64,000 nucleotides of DNA from Tetracentron sinense (GCA_015143295.1 CM026557.1:43347965-43411964), one strand, 5' to 3'. Numbered from the stretch's first letter, positions 26,239-41,200 are shown. Made by a program: numbers and translations. The notes: generated by a model from the sequence alone, not told the origin.

Positions 26239-29200
26239 AACTCAAATTTTTTTAATAATAATAAATAAATAAAAGAGGGGGATCACCGGTCCCTTTTTTT
26301 TTTAGGGACATATTGTGGAAGAGGAACCAGCCCCTGTTTTCTCTTTACCGGAAGACTATAACAGCCCCATGTTTCAAAAAACATGGGGCTGGTTCTCTGC
26401 AATTCCTTCTCTTCTCTGTAATTACAGAATTATGATTGACTTGAACTGTATCTGAGAAATGAACATTTATGGGCTGTGACCACTTAATAGAGTCTATAAC
26501 AGTAAGAGGACAAATTGTGGGAAGAGGAACCAGCCCCTGTTTTCTCTTTACCATAAGACTATAACAGCCCCATGTTTCAAAAAACATGGGGCTGGTTCTC
26601 TGCAATTCTTTCTCTTCTCTGTAATTCCTTCTCTTCTTTGTAATCACAGAATTACAAAAACCATTTATCCTATATTGGCTTCCTTCTCTGCATCACTGTA
26701 TATGATGGCTTTCTCTTCTCTGTATCACTGTAATTACAAAATTACACTATATTGGCTCCCTTCACGTTTATATAGTTGAAAATGAAGCTAAATTTCATTT
26801 TTGAGATTGACTTTTTAGTTATTTATTAATTTATATGCGCATTTAATAGTCCTTTTGAGATTTATATAACAATTAAAATGCATAACAACAATGAATAGAG
26901 AATGATACAAAATTGGAGTTCATATTGGGAGAGGAGGAAATGTTTGCAAAAAATTGTTCATCAGGCGACGCCTCAGGCACTCAGGGGGTCTACCACCTTA
27001 GGTCACCTGGTCGCCTTGACAACTATGATCGGAACTTACTCTCCGATCGATTGGAGATCATATTTCTTCTGTTTCGGGATGCGTGATCTAAAAAGAGGGA
27101 AACCCTACTGAGATCTGGAGGGCTATAAATAAAAGACCCTAAGGCCTTGCCTAAGGTTTGGAATCTGGAGAAAAACTCATCGGGATAATAGCATTGGCGG
27201 CCACTCCTTCCACCATGAGCAACTAAGCTCTCATCTAGGGTTTCGATGAAACCCTAGCCAAGTAAAGTTGATTTCTGTATTTATTTCTAGGGTTTTGTTA
27301 TTGGTAATAAACAATTGCATACTTTGAGGATTACCTTTGGTAATCGTTTTTAAAGTAGAGATTCAATCTTCAATTTAGTTATTCCTTTTTTTTTTCGATT
27401 GGTAATCAAGCAAATATATATATAAAAAAAGACGAGGATACATGAGCAAATGCGAAAGTCAGAGTTTACAAGCAAATAAACTCCAAAGCCGCCTTGACTT
27501 CTATCCTACCCATTCCGCCCAGGGAGTAGCTCAACCTAGCACTCCCTGAAGCTCCTCCCCTTCATAATTTATGCCCACCCATTCCAAAACAACCAACCGA
27601 ATACGGGATTGGGAGGCCGTCGTATCCTCAAAAACTCTTTAAGAATTCTCTCTTTCAATATCGTCCATGATATGGCACCCGACAGCACCGACCACAGAGC
27701 CTCCCTAGCACCATCCTCACTGACCCGAGGCCAACAAGATAAGAAGTTAAGAAAGAAAGAGGGAAATACCCAGTCCACACCCATGCGAGAAAGGAAGTAA
27801 CCCCCTTTTAGATTGAATTCGATTCATGTATAATTTATGTGATCTTATGTGTGAATGGTATGCAATAGAGCATTTTGTGTAAGTGTAGGAATATTAGGAT
27901 GATCTATTCCTAGGAAAGACGGATCATTGCCACAACCCTAAGTTAATTTATATAATGTGGACGATTCGTGCCAACCAAAGATAAATCATGTCTAGGATTC
28001 TAATGTTTAATCTTTTGAATGAATATAATTGAGACTTGTAGTCATAATTATTCAAAATCAATTATAAATAATAACCCCTAGACTGAATGTAGTAAATCAA
28101 AGTTAGGAGGTTAACGGTGGATTCGATACCCTAGGTTTCTCTATCCAGATTTTTAATCACTTTTATTAGCTTTAATATTTAGAATACTGTTAGGACCTTT
28201 CACAAACCAAAATCTATTTGTTCACCTTTAATTCAAAATTCATCTTTAAAATTAAGCAATATAACTAACACAGTCTTCGTGGTTCGACACTCTCAATATT
28301 TGTCAATATTCTCCGGAATTAGTGCTTTTACGAGGTAAAGATCTTAACCGAACAATTTTTGGCGCTGTTGTAAGGGACTGTTAGAAGTTGGAACAGTTAC
28401 ATTGCTTAACTTTTAAGGATATAAAAAAAAATTTGAATTGCTTTTAATAATCAAAGTGTAAATTCGACTTACCTTTGAATAATCTTTGTTTTGCATATAC
28501 TAATTTCATAGAAGTGAGGTTGTGCGGCTGAAGACTACTTGAAGTGCTTCAGAAATAGCGAAATTTGGCTGCAAACCTCATAGAAATCAAGCACTGTAAG
28601 TTTTTACTTATTACAAGTAATTTTTGCAATAGAGAGTTAGTGTCTGTCGAACTTAAAAGTTTTCCTTTTAGGGTGTATGCAATCTACCGAGGCCACTAGT
28701 ATTGCTTTCTGAAATTGATATGGAAAATCATGGAGCGCATGTGCAAGGAAATGATACATCAACCAACATATGTGAGCAAGAAATGGCACCTTCATTATGC
28801 AAACCTCATTACCATTTTGTTGGTGAATGAAGGTCATGTGATTGTTGAGGATGAAGAAGCCAACAATGAGATCCCTCATTATGGGATGAAGCAGTGGACC
28901 AAGAGCATTGGATGCATGCCAAAGGAGCAGGGTCCAGCCCCACCTCACCATGCTGATCCTCACTCCCCTCCTCAGGATGCCCATTATGCCCCTCCACAGG
29001 TAGCTCCTCAAGACCCCTTCCACATGACATTCGAGCAGTACGAGTACCTTCGACTAGGTCAGGAACGGGTGTCCATGCAGATAGACCAGCTTTGAGAGCA
29101 AGTAGAGGAGATTCATCAAGACAACTTCGAGACTCAACGCCTACTTCGAGCACTCTATGATGCTCAAATGGGGGCATCCACTTTTTTCCTCCACCATTTC

Positions 29201-32200
29201 CTTAGGAGCTCTTAAATCCATGGACTCATTTATGACAGATGTTTTAGGTGCTAATGTTTAGTTTCTTTTCTTGCTTATGTAGGGAGTCCTTGTCTTTGAT
29301 TGGAGTAAGTGATTAGTGTCAGTCTGGGTCGGTCAGAATTTCTAGTAGCATGTGCTACTTTACGACATTTTATCCACTTTTTGATTATGTATGGATGCTA
29401 CTTTTCATTATATATATCTTGATTGTTTAAGCATCTATATTTGTGTGAATTGTGTGTGTTTGTTGGACTAACAACCTACTAGGTGAATTTGGAAAAAGTT
29501 TGCGGTAATTCGAGATTCTGATTTTACTTTTTCCAATTTGAGAGGTATTATTATTATTCAAACCCTAACTTGTACTCTATTTCTTTATTACATTGGGGGT
29601 AAATTCTAAGTTTGGGGTTGGGAAAATAATGGAGCATTATTTTTGTGATTGTGCAACCATGTGAGAAGTTAGGACATGCAAACACTTAAAATCTCTAGAC
29701 TGAACTGTTTAACTTCAAAATTGTCACACATACCGAATACTCTAATAATTATTGACAAATTTAAAGTTGAGAACACACGATCCCAAATACACATAATTTT
29801 TAACCCATGTCTGAACTTTTATGCTAAATAATAAATGAGTCATTAGTACACCTTGAACAATGCACGAGCACTCTAATTGTTGTGTTGTGGCTTTAAAATT
29901 TAGTCATCCTAATCTTATTATGTTTATCTCACACGGATTTAGAAGACCTAAAAATTGAACAACCTTGGCATTTAAAAAAAAATTGAACAAGGTAGCCTGA
30001 CCAAGCTTTTTACCAAATAACCGGGCATCTTGCCTCAGTAAGCAATGAGTGTTCGCATCAAACAATACAAGTTTTGGAATGGATAAAAGCCTATGTGTGA
30101 CTAGATTAAGTCTGGAACCTATTTGACTCAAGTTAATAACCCTGTAGGGAGGTCTTGACACTTAATGCCCTAAAACCTTCTAGTTTGGGAGTCATTGGCC
30201 TAACACTCACTACGCGGGTTGTCTAGAAAGCTTAATAGACTTAATCATTGCACAGCAATCACATATTGTTCAAATCTCATGAATGATGAGTAAATGTCAT
30301 TGGTTGTGTATATTATTAGGAAATCTGACGACAAGTGACTAAACAGAATTATGGTTAAGTAGCTAAATTGAGATCACATATTCAATTGTTAGCGCACAAT
30401 ACACATCGAAGGACACTAATGACAAATCTATAAACAAGCATAAATTGTTCAGAATGGGGTAAAACTGTGTGACATTGAGAATGTGGAGAGTCAAAAATTA
30501 AACCTAATTTACAAATTATCTAGTACGATTAATCATTTTTAAAAGTTAGAACATGTATCAGCCATTATTTTGAACATTGCATGTCTTACTTGAACACAAT
30601 TGCAGAATTACTTGTTAGTGTTGATGTTTGTGGGTATCATCTCTGGTAAACCCTCACGAGACTCAACTCGTCCACTAGGGTCACCTAGGGGTTTAAAAGG
30701 CTTATTGCATATGTTAAATGCAATCGGGGATCCCACGAAAGGGGATGTAATTTAGTGTAGTTTATTTTAATTTTAGTTTGCATTGCTTGAGGACTAGCAA
30801 TGTGTAAGTTTGGGGTTGTGATCGGGCGTAATTATACAAATTTACGCACCTCAAAACAACACTTGTTAAGTATTTAAATCTATTTTTATAGCATACTTCA
30901 CTTGGTAGTGTTTTTCTACTTCAGGTTCGTGAGAATGATTTAAAGTAAACTTAAAGGTTTACTACAAGTGAAGAAGCTGGAAAAGCCTTAACCAAACCAA
31001 AGACAAAAGAGTGGAAGAAGAAGGACAGAAAAGCTCAGTCCAATCGATCGCAGGTTCATCCCAATCGATCAGAGTCCGACCAATCGTAGGGATCAGACCG
31101 ATCGATTGGGGAGCATCAAAAAGTTAGGAAGAAATTCTTATGGAATCCCATTCACTATTTTGGTGAATAGTGTTGATGAATAGTGTCATGGACACCACTC
31201 TTGTAAAGGCCTAAAGCCTTAATATTTTATATGAAATGAATGTGAGGGTTTGAACTCACGAAAATGTGTTAGGGTATGTGGTTGAGGGTTCTAAGGACCC
31301 TATTATGTGTTTACATGCTTTAAGGAATGAAAGGGTAAGGGTCCCAAGTGTTAAAATGAAGAAAATAGGCAAAATAGGCAAGCCGGTCGATCGAACCCTA
31401 ATCTTGTCGATTGACTGGGTGAAAGGTTTGTATGGGGAAAAATTCCAGAGGGTGGGTTTTTGGTCAGTCGACTAGATTTAGCAATCCGGTCGACTGACCC
31501 ATCCGATCGACCGACTTTGCATCCGGTCGACCGACTTGTGCCATTTTGCTTGGCCGATTTGCTTTATGCTTTTGAGATCTTTTGGGGGACCATTTGGGGG
31601 TTTCACAACTCTCAAGGGGTCTATATAAACCCCATTTCGTGGGGCTAAGGGTTACACAACCCTTAGAGCAAAATTGAGAGAAGAAAAAGAAGACAAAAGA
31701 GAGAAGAAAGAGGAAAGAAAGGGGTTGGGTTGGCTTGTGCTTGGGCGTTCATCCGAGATCCATTCTCGCTAACCGAAGTCCGTTCTAAAGCGCTCGATCG
31801 TAGGGAAACAATCCTAGAAAGGTAGATATAATCTACTATGTGATCTTGTTATATTCTCCATTGAAAAATCAATATAAACCATGTGTTTTGAAACGAGAAA
31901 ATAGTAGGAAATCCTACTAGCTTCTTTGTATTGATGCTATGCTTGAAACAAATGATGAAGATAGATCAACCATGTGAATTAAACTATGTGAATGTTATGT
32001 GATAGTTTTGAATGAAAGTAAGGAGCATGTGCCATGTGTTAGGTGTTTACCATATTCACTCACCATTGTATATGTGCACGTGTATCGCATGATCGGGGTT
32101 TTATATGTGTATGTGTATCGAATAAGCAAAGTAAAAGATGAAAAGATATGTGCAATGATGATAATGGACTTCAATCAACCTAGGTAAAGCATTAGTCATC

Positions 32201-35200
32201 AAATGTATTGGAAGAATGCAAATGGACTTCTACCACTCTAGGTAGAGCATTTGGCATTTGATTCCAAGTAAACTATGTGCAAAGATATCAACGGGGAGGA
32301 GGATGAAGTATGCTAATGGAATCTATCACTCTAGTTTCAGCATTAGGCATACTCCATGTGTATGTGAAATACTAATGGACTTCTACCACTCTAGGTAGAG
32401 CATTAGGCAAAGTCATGTGTACTCTCCCATAAAAGTTATGTGTAAAGCAAGTAAAATGGAACAAGTGCTAAAGTAAAAGAGATGAAAATAAGAAAATGGT
32501 TTTGAAAGATAAGTGCATGTGTTTATACTGTATTGCACATGAGTATTTGAAAGGAGATTTTCGTATTGATTCGGTGTCTGTATATCCTATGAACTGCCTA
32601 CGTGGCTATGTGAAAGCATGTAATGATATGACATGATTATATAGTGACTTGTATACACTGAGTATTCCATGCTCAACCGAATTGTTATCATCGGCAGGTC
32701 CATTCGATATAACTCCTGAGCCATGGGTCGAGGAGGAATACTACGAGTGGAAGCCTACTATGGATCACCCGCTTGAGGATAGAGCTCTAGATAGGTAGCC
32801 CTATCTAGATTACTGTTGAGAGGAGTGAGGGAGAGATTCATATATTTTGATAAGCGGGGAATGTCCGCTTTATACTTGTGATGTTTACATTATGTTGGTT
32901 CAGACTTGGAGTATATACAAGTTGGATACATGTACAGTCTATGTTATTTAGAAAATTTCAGTTCCGCTATTTATATACCTTGTGTATTCACATAGGATGG
33001 CATGATATGATTTAAGTCACGTGTCAAAAATCTCCTATCTTCTAGGGGATATTTGGGTCGCGACAATTCTAATCCAGTCCCGATCGATCGCCGAAGCCCA
33101 GAAAGTTCTGATCAATTGGAGATCATATTTATTTTGTTTCGAGATGCGTGCACGGATCTGAAAAGAGGGAAGCCCTACTGAGATCTAGAGGGCTACAAAT
33201 AGAAGACCCTAAGGCCTTGCCTAAGGCGGAATCTGGAGAAAACTCATCAGGAGAATAGGATTGGCGACCACTCCTTCCACCATGAGCAACTAAGCTCTCA
33301 TTTAGGGTTTCGATGAAACCCTAGCCAAGTAAAGTTGATTTTTGTATTTATTTCTAGGGTTTTGTTATTTGAAATAAACAATTGCATACTTTGAGGATTA
33401 CCTTTGGTAATCGTTTTTAAAGTAGAGATTCAATCTTCAATATAGTTATTCCATGTCTTAAGGAATTATCTCCCTTTTAGATTGAATTTGATCCATGTAT
33501 AATTTATGTGATCTTATGTGTGAATGGTATGCAATACAGCATTATGTGTAAGTGTCTTAGGAATTATCACCCTTTTAGATTGAATTTGATTCATGTATAA
33601 TTTATGTGATCTTATGTGTGAATGGTATGCAATACAGCATTATGTGTAAGTGTGGGAATATTAGGATGATCTATGCCTATGAAAGACGGATCGTTGCCAC
33701 AACCCTAAGTTAGTTTATATAATGTGGATGATCCATGTCAACCAAAGATAGATCATGCCTAGGATTCTAATATTTAATCTTTTGAATGAATATAATTAAG
33801 ACTTGTAGTCACAATTATTTGAAATCAATTACAAATAATAACCCCTAGACTGAATGAAGTAAATCAAAGTTAGGAGGTTAACGGTGGATTCGATACCCTA
33901 GGTTTCTCTATCCAGATTTTTAATCACTTTTATTAGCTTTAATATTTCAAATACTGTTAGGACCGTTAATCACAAACCAAACTCTATTTGTTCACCTTTA
34001 ATTCAAAATCCATCTTTACAATTAAGCGACATAACCAGCATAGTCTTCGTGGTTCGACACCCTCAATAGCTGTCACTATTCTCTGGAATTAGTGCTTTTA
34101 CGAGGTAACAATCTTAACCGATTAGGCACGCACCAAGGAGTGTCGTGTCGTGTCATGGAGTGTCATATCGTGCCCAAGTGTCGGCACGGCAAAATTTGGA
34201 AAAACTAAAGTGTCTAGGTAACACTTCACTTCCATTTTATTATAAGTTTATCTAAGGCTTTGAAAGAGGAGAAATAATCATAGTTACCAAACACCCGTAT
34301 TATACCCGTATAGTACTCGTATAATACTTTTAGCGGGGGTCACCGTTTAAAACTCTGTACTTTTGTCGTGTTATGTGTTATACCCGTATCGCCGTTTAAT
34401 ACATGAATTACGTATTAAACATGTATAATACGCGTATTTTTGCTGTTCTTTTACCGTGTTAAACGCATATTCCACATTAAATGATTTGTTATTAGTTAAT
34501 ATCATGATTTTTATTTATTTATAATTATTAATTATTTTTTAATTTTCCCATACTTTTGCCGTATTTTTACCGTATAACACTCGTACTTCCCAAATGGATC
34601 ATTGTCATATTATACCCGTACCCGTACTTGGTAACTATGGAAATAATAGATCGGAAAATTCAATGAAAATTAGTAAGTAGTAACCCTACCACCCAAAGAT
34701 AAGAAATTCCTTTTCCACATGGCCAATTGCTTACCAATTTTCTCAATAACAAGATCCCAAAATTCAACAGCTCTAGGATTGGAACAAAGGAAAGCCCATT
34801 GTATCTCATTGTCCACTTCCTAGTAACGCACTCAAGAGAGTTAGTGAAAACGTTGATAACTTATTATCCATGTTAATGCCCACCATACAACTTCTCCCCA
34901 TATAAATTTTGAGTCCATAGTTCACATTGGAACATTTCAACAAGTCCTTCAGATTGGATATCATAGTAGCATCGTCCTCACAAAACATGAAAATGTCAGC
35001 CGCAAACAGATGTGAACAGTGAACTCTACTTTGGCCCACTTTAAATCCTATAATAAGACTAAGGTTCTCAGCCTCGAAGAGAATTATTATACTCAACCGA
35101 TCAGCTACTATAGTGAACATGAAAAGAGAGAGAGGATCACCTTGGAAGATTTCCCTGGATGATTTTAAGAATCCTCTTGAAGACCCATTAGGGTGTGTTC

Positions 35201-38200
35201 TTTTCCCGGGGTTTTGAAGTGGGATTTCTAGAGTCCCGGGTTTTTGTATTACATCCGTTGTTCTTTTGTCTAAAACTACAAGACATCAAAAAACCCTGGG
35301 ACTTAAAGTTCCAGCAAAAATGGAACTTCAATGTCCCAACCAATTTGTCCGAGCTTTCAAACACTCGTGGATATTGGAAGGCTTTTAATTTCGAAAAAGG
35401 CCCAAATTGGCACAATAAGTATTTTAATGTTCCAATAAAAGAACACAACTTAATGGTCACCGAGAAGAATACAAAAGATACATAGCCTAATCCATTTGCC
35501 CCCAAACCCTTTCATTTTCAAGAGCAATCAAAAAAATTCCATCTACCGTGCTTTTTCCAAATCCAATTTGATCACCACTTCACTTTTTTCCCTTTCTTCA
35601 ATCTTTCCTCCATGCATTCAAAATCCATAAAGATCTCATACAATATTTTCCGGTCTTTCCAAGCTCATTGAGTAGGCGACACCAAAAGGTATAAAACTTC
35701 CTTAATTCTCGGCCAAAGTTTTTTATAATATTTTACACTAACTTTCCACCAGAATAATGAGTCTAGAGTCCTATGGGCTATGACCCAACAATCCTTCCAT
35801 CTTGAGAATGAGAGTGATGAAAGTAAGACTCTTATCAACAATCTCGTTATAGTAAAATTATTAGATACCTTCATGACATCTTCTTTCACAAAGTCCCAAC
35901 ATGCCTGGTAGAATTCTACAATAATACCATCAGGGCCCAAAGCCTTATCCTTATTGAGATTATCCATGGTTATTTAATCCCTTTCTCCTCAAATTTTCTT
36001 TCCAATCACTGCCTTTTTCAACATGGTTCAAAAAATCGAGACGTACCGGTTCGGTACGTACCGGTTTTGGAGAGGACCGGTATCCAGGTATGTATAATAC
36101 ATATATAATTCATGAGCATCGGTGCCGCAGTGTGTATCGGTCTAAAGCTCCCGATATTGTGTAATACTGTTTTTTTAAGTCTCCATTGATACTGTAACAT
36201 TATCGGTCAAGGCTCATTAAAATTATGTCTTTTGTCCATTTGGGTGTTTCAAAACACCTCTAGAACTATTTTTATTTTAAAAAAAATATTCTCATATCAA
36301 ATCTTCCCGAATCCGAAGAAAAATATCAGTGAATTTGAATAAAAAATTTGACAAATCAAGATCATTTGAAACCACTGTCTGGTTCGCTTAATTTGACGAA
36401 CCAATCTGAACCGAACTTCGAATTAGTTTGGGTTCACTTCGGTTCACGATTCGCTCTAGCATACAGCGAACTCGGTAACCCCAGTCAATCCCCAAAAAAG
36501 AAGGTGCCTCCGACCTCAATGATTTTCGGCCCGTTAGTCTGGTTGGCAGTGTCTACAAAATTTTATCCAAAGTTCTGGCAATAAGATCAAAAAGCTGTGA
36601 TGGGGTCTAACATATCTCCAGAACAAGGAGCATTCGTGGGGGAGAGGCAGATTCTTGACGATGTTTTGATTGCCAATGAATGTATAGATGCTCGCCTCAG
36701 GTCACATGTGTCTAGTTTAATATGTAAAATTGATCTGGAAAAAGATAGGATCATGTAAATTGGGAGTTTTTAGACTACGTGTTGGGCAGAATGGGTTTTT
36801 GTTTCAAAAGGAGGCATTGGATGAGGATATGCATTTCCTCGGTATTATTCTCCATTCTCATTAATGGTAGCCCGACAGGGTTTTTTCCAGTTTAAGGGGT
36901 TTTAGGCAAGGAGATCCTCTTTCTCCATTTTTTTTTATCATAGTGTCAGAGGCATTAAGCATGATGTTATCCAGAACAGATGGTTCTTTGTTTGATGGTT
37001 TTGTAATAGGAAAGAATAATCTACGTATATCCCACCCTCAATTTGCTGATGATACTCTAATTTTTTGTGGACCTTATCATAATTTACTCTCTCTCAAGCA
37101 GTGTTTTAAAAAGCTTTGGTAGCGTATGCCTTAAGGCGTGCCTCATAGCGTGTCGTTGGTAAAACGTCCTAATGCTTTAGTAAATGGTGTATAAGTTGAT
37201 GAGGCGCACACCCCAAGACAGAATACTTCACCATAGTGTAAGTGTCATGCTATTACAATGCCTTTTGCTTTGTAACGTACGCTTTTTAAACTGTATTTTA
37301 CAATAAAGTTGTTTTTACTTTTTATATAAGACAAAACCCAACTACCCCTTTTTGGTTTGTCTCTACTTTTCAAATAAGACAAAACTCTTTCCTTTTTGGT
37401 TTAGGTCACCTAAAAGTCAAAATTCTTATATTTTTCTCCCTTTAAAACACCCAGCCCCACACCTTTTAAGAACCGACATAATAGAAGAGTTTAGGAGAGA
37501 AGAATAAAGGAGGAGAGAAGAAGAGAGCAGCCAACCAGGTACGACCCCCTCCTCTCTCTCCCTCTATTTCTTTTTTCTTTCTTCTCTGCTGCAACTAGGT
37601 ATTTCCCTTCTCTAATGAAGTCTACAGTCTACTGCCAGCTCTCTCCCTTGCTCTGGATGGACGACAGACCCACCATGGTAGCTATCATGAGTCATGACCG
37701 TGTGTGTACTCATGAATCATGACCTAGTTTAAGGTACTCATGAATGATGAGTCACGATCCTCTACGACAGGTTAATCCAAGTCATGATTCCTAGCCATAA
37801 ACCATTCCTTACCACGTTTTGGGTTCACTCTTTCATTTTCTCTCTCACAGCAATTCAGTTCATAAATTCACGTACGACATCCATGTAACTCAGTCAAAAT
37901 GTCACATAACCCAAAAGGGTGGAAGACTATAGAGAGCTATTTAGCTTTTTTTAGTAATTAATTGGTGAAGTGGGGCCTTGGGGATTAATGGTTAATGGAG
38001 CGTCCAAAATGCCGAATCTTTCTTCAGTCCAAAATCTGTAACATAGAAAACAAATTTTCTAATTTGACCAAAAGATTACAATACAACAAAATCAATAAAT
38101 AATTAATTAATTTAATGTACAATTAGGCCTCTTAATTGTTGATATAATTGAATTTATACTTTTGAAGTTCTATTTTCCAAGTAAATGACATATGATTTAT

Positions 38201-41200
38201 GAATGTGATTGATGATATATTTATGGTAAATGATACAATTCAATTATTCTTTTATTTAATTATTTTTTAGATTATTTAATTACTAAAAAAATCAAATCCC
38301 ATGAGGCTTACACCTCACGCCTTAGACAAGTGGAACGCCTCGCCTTATCGTTTTAAAACATTGCTCTCAAGTGCTTACTAAGATGTATTGAATTTGTCCC
38401 AGGATTGAGAGTAAATCTGGCAAAGTCCAAAATTATGAGTATAGGGGAGGTGATTGATATGGAGAGGTTATCTATTTGTCTAGGGTGTCGGGTAGGATTT
38501 CTTCCATTAACTAATCTTGGAATGCCCATTGGGGCGGGTTTTAAATCCAGATCAGTTTGGGCTCCAATTCAAGAAAGATTCGCGCAATGTTACAAATCTC
38601 CCGAAAAATACCAAATTTCTCCCGAGAAAGTCCGAGTAAAACATCTAAAGTTTAAAACTCCGTTTTTATCGCAATTTTTAAAAATCTAACAAGAAATATA
38701 ATTTTCTTTTTTTATCTCGTATATATCGCGAGATTTAGCCGATATTTTAAAAATATCATGATAAATACACAATGTTGTTGGTTTTATGAATTTAAAACTT
38801 GGTGATATTTATTACTCTTTTATGTAATTTCAATATATTTTTTTAATCATTGCTGAGATTTAGGGGAGAAATACCCGAAAAAAATTCAGATTTGAAACCC
38901 TTCCGAGAAAAAAAAAAATTTTGATCGGTAAAGCAATTTTATTAAAGAGAAAAAGCAGTAAACAAGAGCATCCAACACACCAAGAGAGTTTACAAGAAAC
39001 TAAACTCAAAAAAGATAAGACCCATAGAAGCCAACACTCCTGCCCCACTACACGCCAAAGAACAAAATTAATCTAGAACCACCCTCAAATCATCCCTGTC
39101 TCTAAAAAGCCTTGCCCAATCCAAAACTGTCATCCGCACCCTGGCACATAGCCGAGATAGGGACTCCGCCCTACCCTCAAAAACTCTCCGGTTCCTCTCC
39201 TTCCACACCGTCCAAGTTAAAGCGTCCGACAACACCCCCCAAATAACCTCCCTCACCCCTTCGTCCTTAATCTTCCCCTAGCTGTCTAGGAGACTAATAA
39301 GGGATGCAGGGAATACCCATGCCACTCCTAAACACGGAAGAAAACACCCCCACATCCCAACCACTATAGGACAATGGAGGAGCAAATGGTCAACTGACTC
39401 CTCCGCTTGAAGGCATAAGAAACATCTATTTGCCAACCGCCACCCTCTATGCTGAAGATTGTCACACGTAAGAACTTTGTTTAAGGAGGCATTCCAAAGA
39501 AAAAACGACACTTTAGACAGGATTCCTGGATTCCAAACTGCCATGTGGGGAAACGAGCTCATGTGGACCGGGCCCAAAGACTGAAGCAAAGCTCAAACTA
39601 AGAAGCTCCCATTCTTGCTACCCGCCCAGACTCGATAGTCCTTAGAATCTCCCCTTGGCAAATAGGGGCTAATACGAGCCATCAACTGCGACGCTTCCTC
39701 TAATTCCCAATCATTTAAATTCCGTCTCAAAGCTGGGCTCCAAACCACATCCTCTCCCCTTCGCGCTAAATAATCCTCAACCGCTGCATCCCTATCAATG
39801 GCTAACCTGAACATGAGCCCAAAGTCATCCTGGAGCTTAGTCGCGCCACACCAAATATCTTTCCAGAATCGAACTTCTGACCCCTGCCCCACTATAAACC
39901 TAAACTTTGGAACCACCAAACTAGCTGTCGCCATGATCCCCTTCCAAAGACTGACTTCATGGCAATTCTTCACCTGGTTTGGGACCCACCTCGATTGCTC
40001 TCCATATTTAGCGACAATCATTGCACGCCATAGGCTATGTCTTTCCAACCCAAACCGCCAAATCCATTTACCGAGTAACGCCTTATTGACTTGAACTAGA
40101 GACTTCAAATTTAATCCCCCTTCTTCCTTTGGCCGGCAAATTTGATTCCACGACACCAAATGGTACTTATAGGAGTCTATCTTCTTGTTCCACAGAAAAT
40201 CTCTTTGCATACGCTCTAACATAACGGCCACCGATTTGGAAATGGTAAGAGAGGACATGAAATAAGTAGGAAGACTGCTAAGAACACTCCGGATGAGCGT
40301 TAATTTCCTTCCTTTAGAGAGATAATACGCCTTTAGAGAGATAATGCGCCCTCTCGAGAAAATTTTTGGTCGGTAAAAACCCGAGAACGAGATTTGTAAC
40401 ACTTATCGAAAGGTGAACCGATTATCTGGATGGAAATCATCCTTCTTATCAAAAGGCGAAAAATTAACACTTATCAAGCACTCTCAGTAGTCTTCCCACT
40501 TATTTTATGTCTACACTTACCATTCTGAGATCGGTAGCCGCTTCTCTTGAGAAGTTTCAGAGTGATATTTTGTGGAATGAACGAAACGATAACTTTAGGT
40601 ATCACTTAGTACCTTGGAATAGAATTTGTCATTTAAAGAGCAGTGGGGGTCTAAGTCTGAGGTCTTTAGTCCAAGTGAATAAGGCAATGTTAGGCAAGTG
40701 GGTTTGGCGATTCGAAGAGGAGAGAGAGTTTATGGAGGTCCGTCATTGTCTCAAATACGAAGAGGCATCTTGCTAGGTTCCGCGGGGTGTAAGGAGGTCT
40801 TATGGGGTAGGTTTGGGGAAGGGTATTATGGCAGTTGCAAATCTAGTCATGCCCAAATTTAGTTTCAAAGTGGGTAGAGATTAGAGATTCGGTTTTGGAA
40901 AGATCTCTGGTGGGGGGGTTCCGAAAAACTAAAGGATACTTATGGCAATATCTATTTTCTAGCCATCGATAGGGACGCTCTAGTGGAGGATCATGTTGAG
41001 TTTCAAAACGAGAGGTCGTGTGGTGTCCAAAGTTGAGACGAGATCTAAATGATTGGGAGTTTGGGGAATTGGGTCACCTTTTGTTGCGTCTTCGGTTTGT
41101 TCCTATGAACCCGCAAGGTCGAGATTATAGAATTTGGTCTAAAAGCAGCAATAGTCAATTTTCAGTGAGATCATTGCTACTATCAATTGAATCAGTGTCT

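Larger units (their letters stand above)
27028..34121 (+). mobile_element. Degenerate gypsy-like LTR element with nested insertions
   Basis: A long direct repeat joins 27040-28354 and 33110-34121. Shared segments include GAGATCTGGAGGGCTA-type, GACCCTAAGGCCTTGCCTAAG, AAACCCTAGCCAAGTAAAG and CTTCGTGGTTCGACAC. After the left copy the sequence TTTTTGGCGCTGTTG resembles the primer-binding region of Athila-type elements. Before the right copy a run ending AAGTTTGGGG and then TGTGATCGGGCG (30818) fits a polypurine tract and LTR start. The internal region is only about 2.5 kb and lacks pol. The left LTR is 5'-truncated and carries a LINE tail. The right LTR carries an inserted 1.9-kb element. Confidence 0.7.

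Noticed and set aside
26310-26655. Bacterial-type terminator hairpins
   Set aside because: The setting is a plant intron, and the hairpins are part of a tandem duplication with no gene end nearby.
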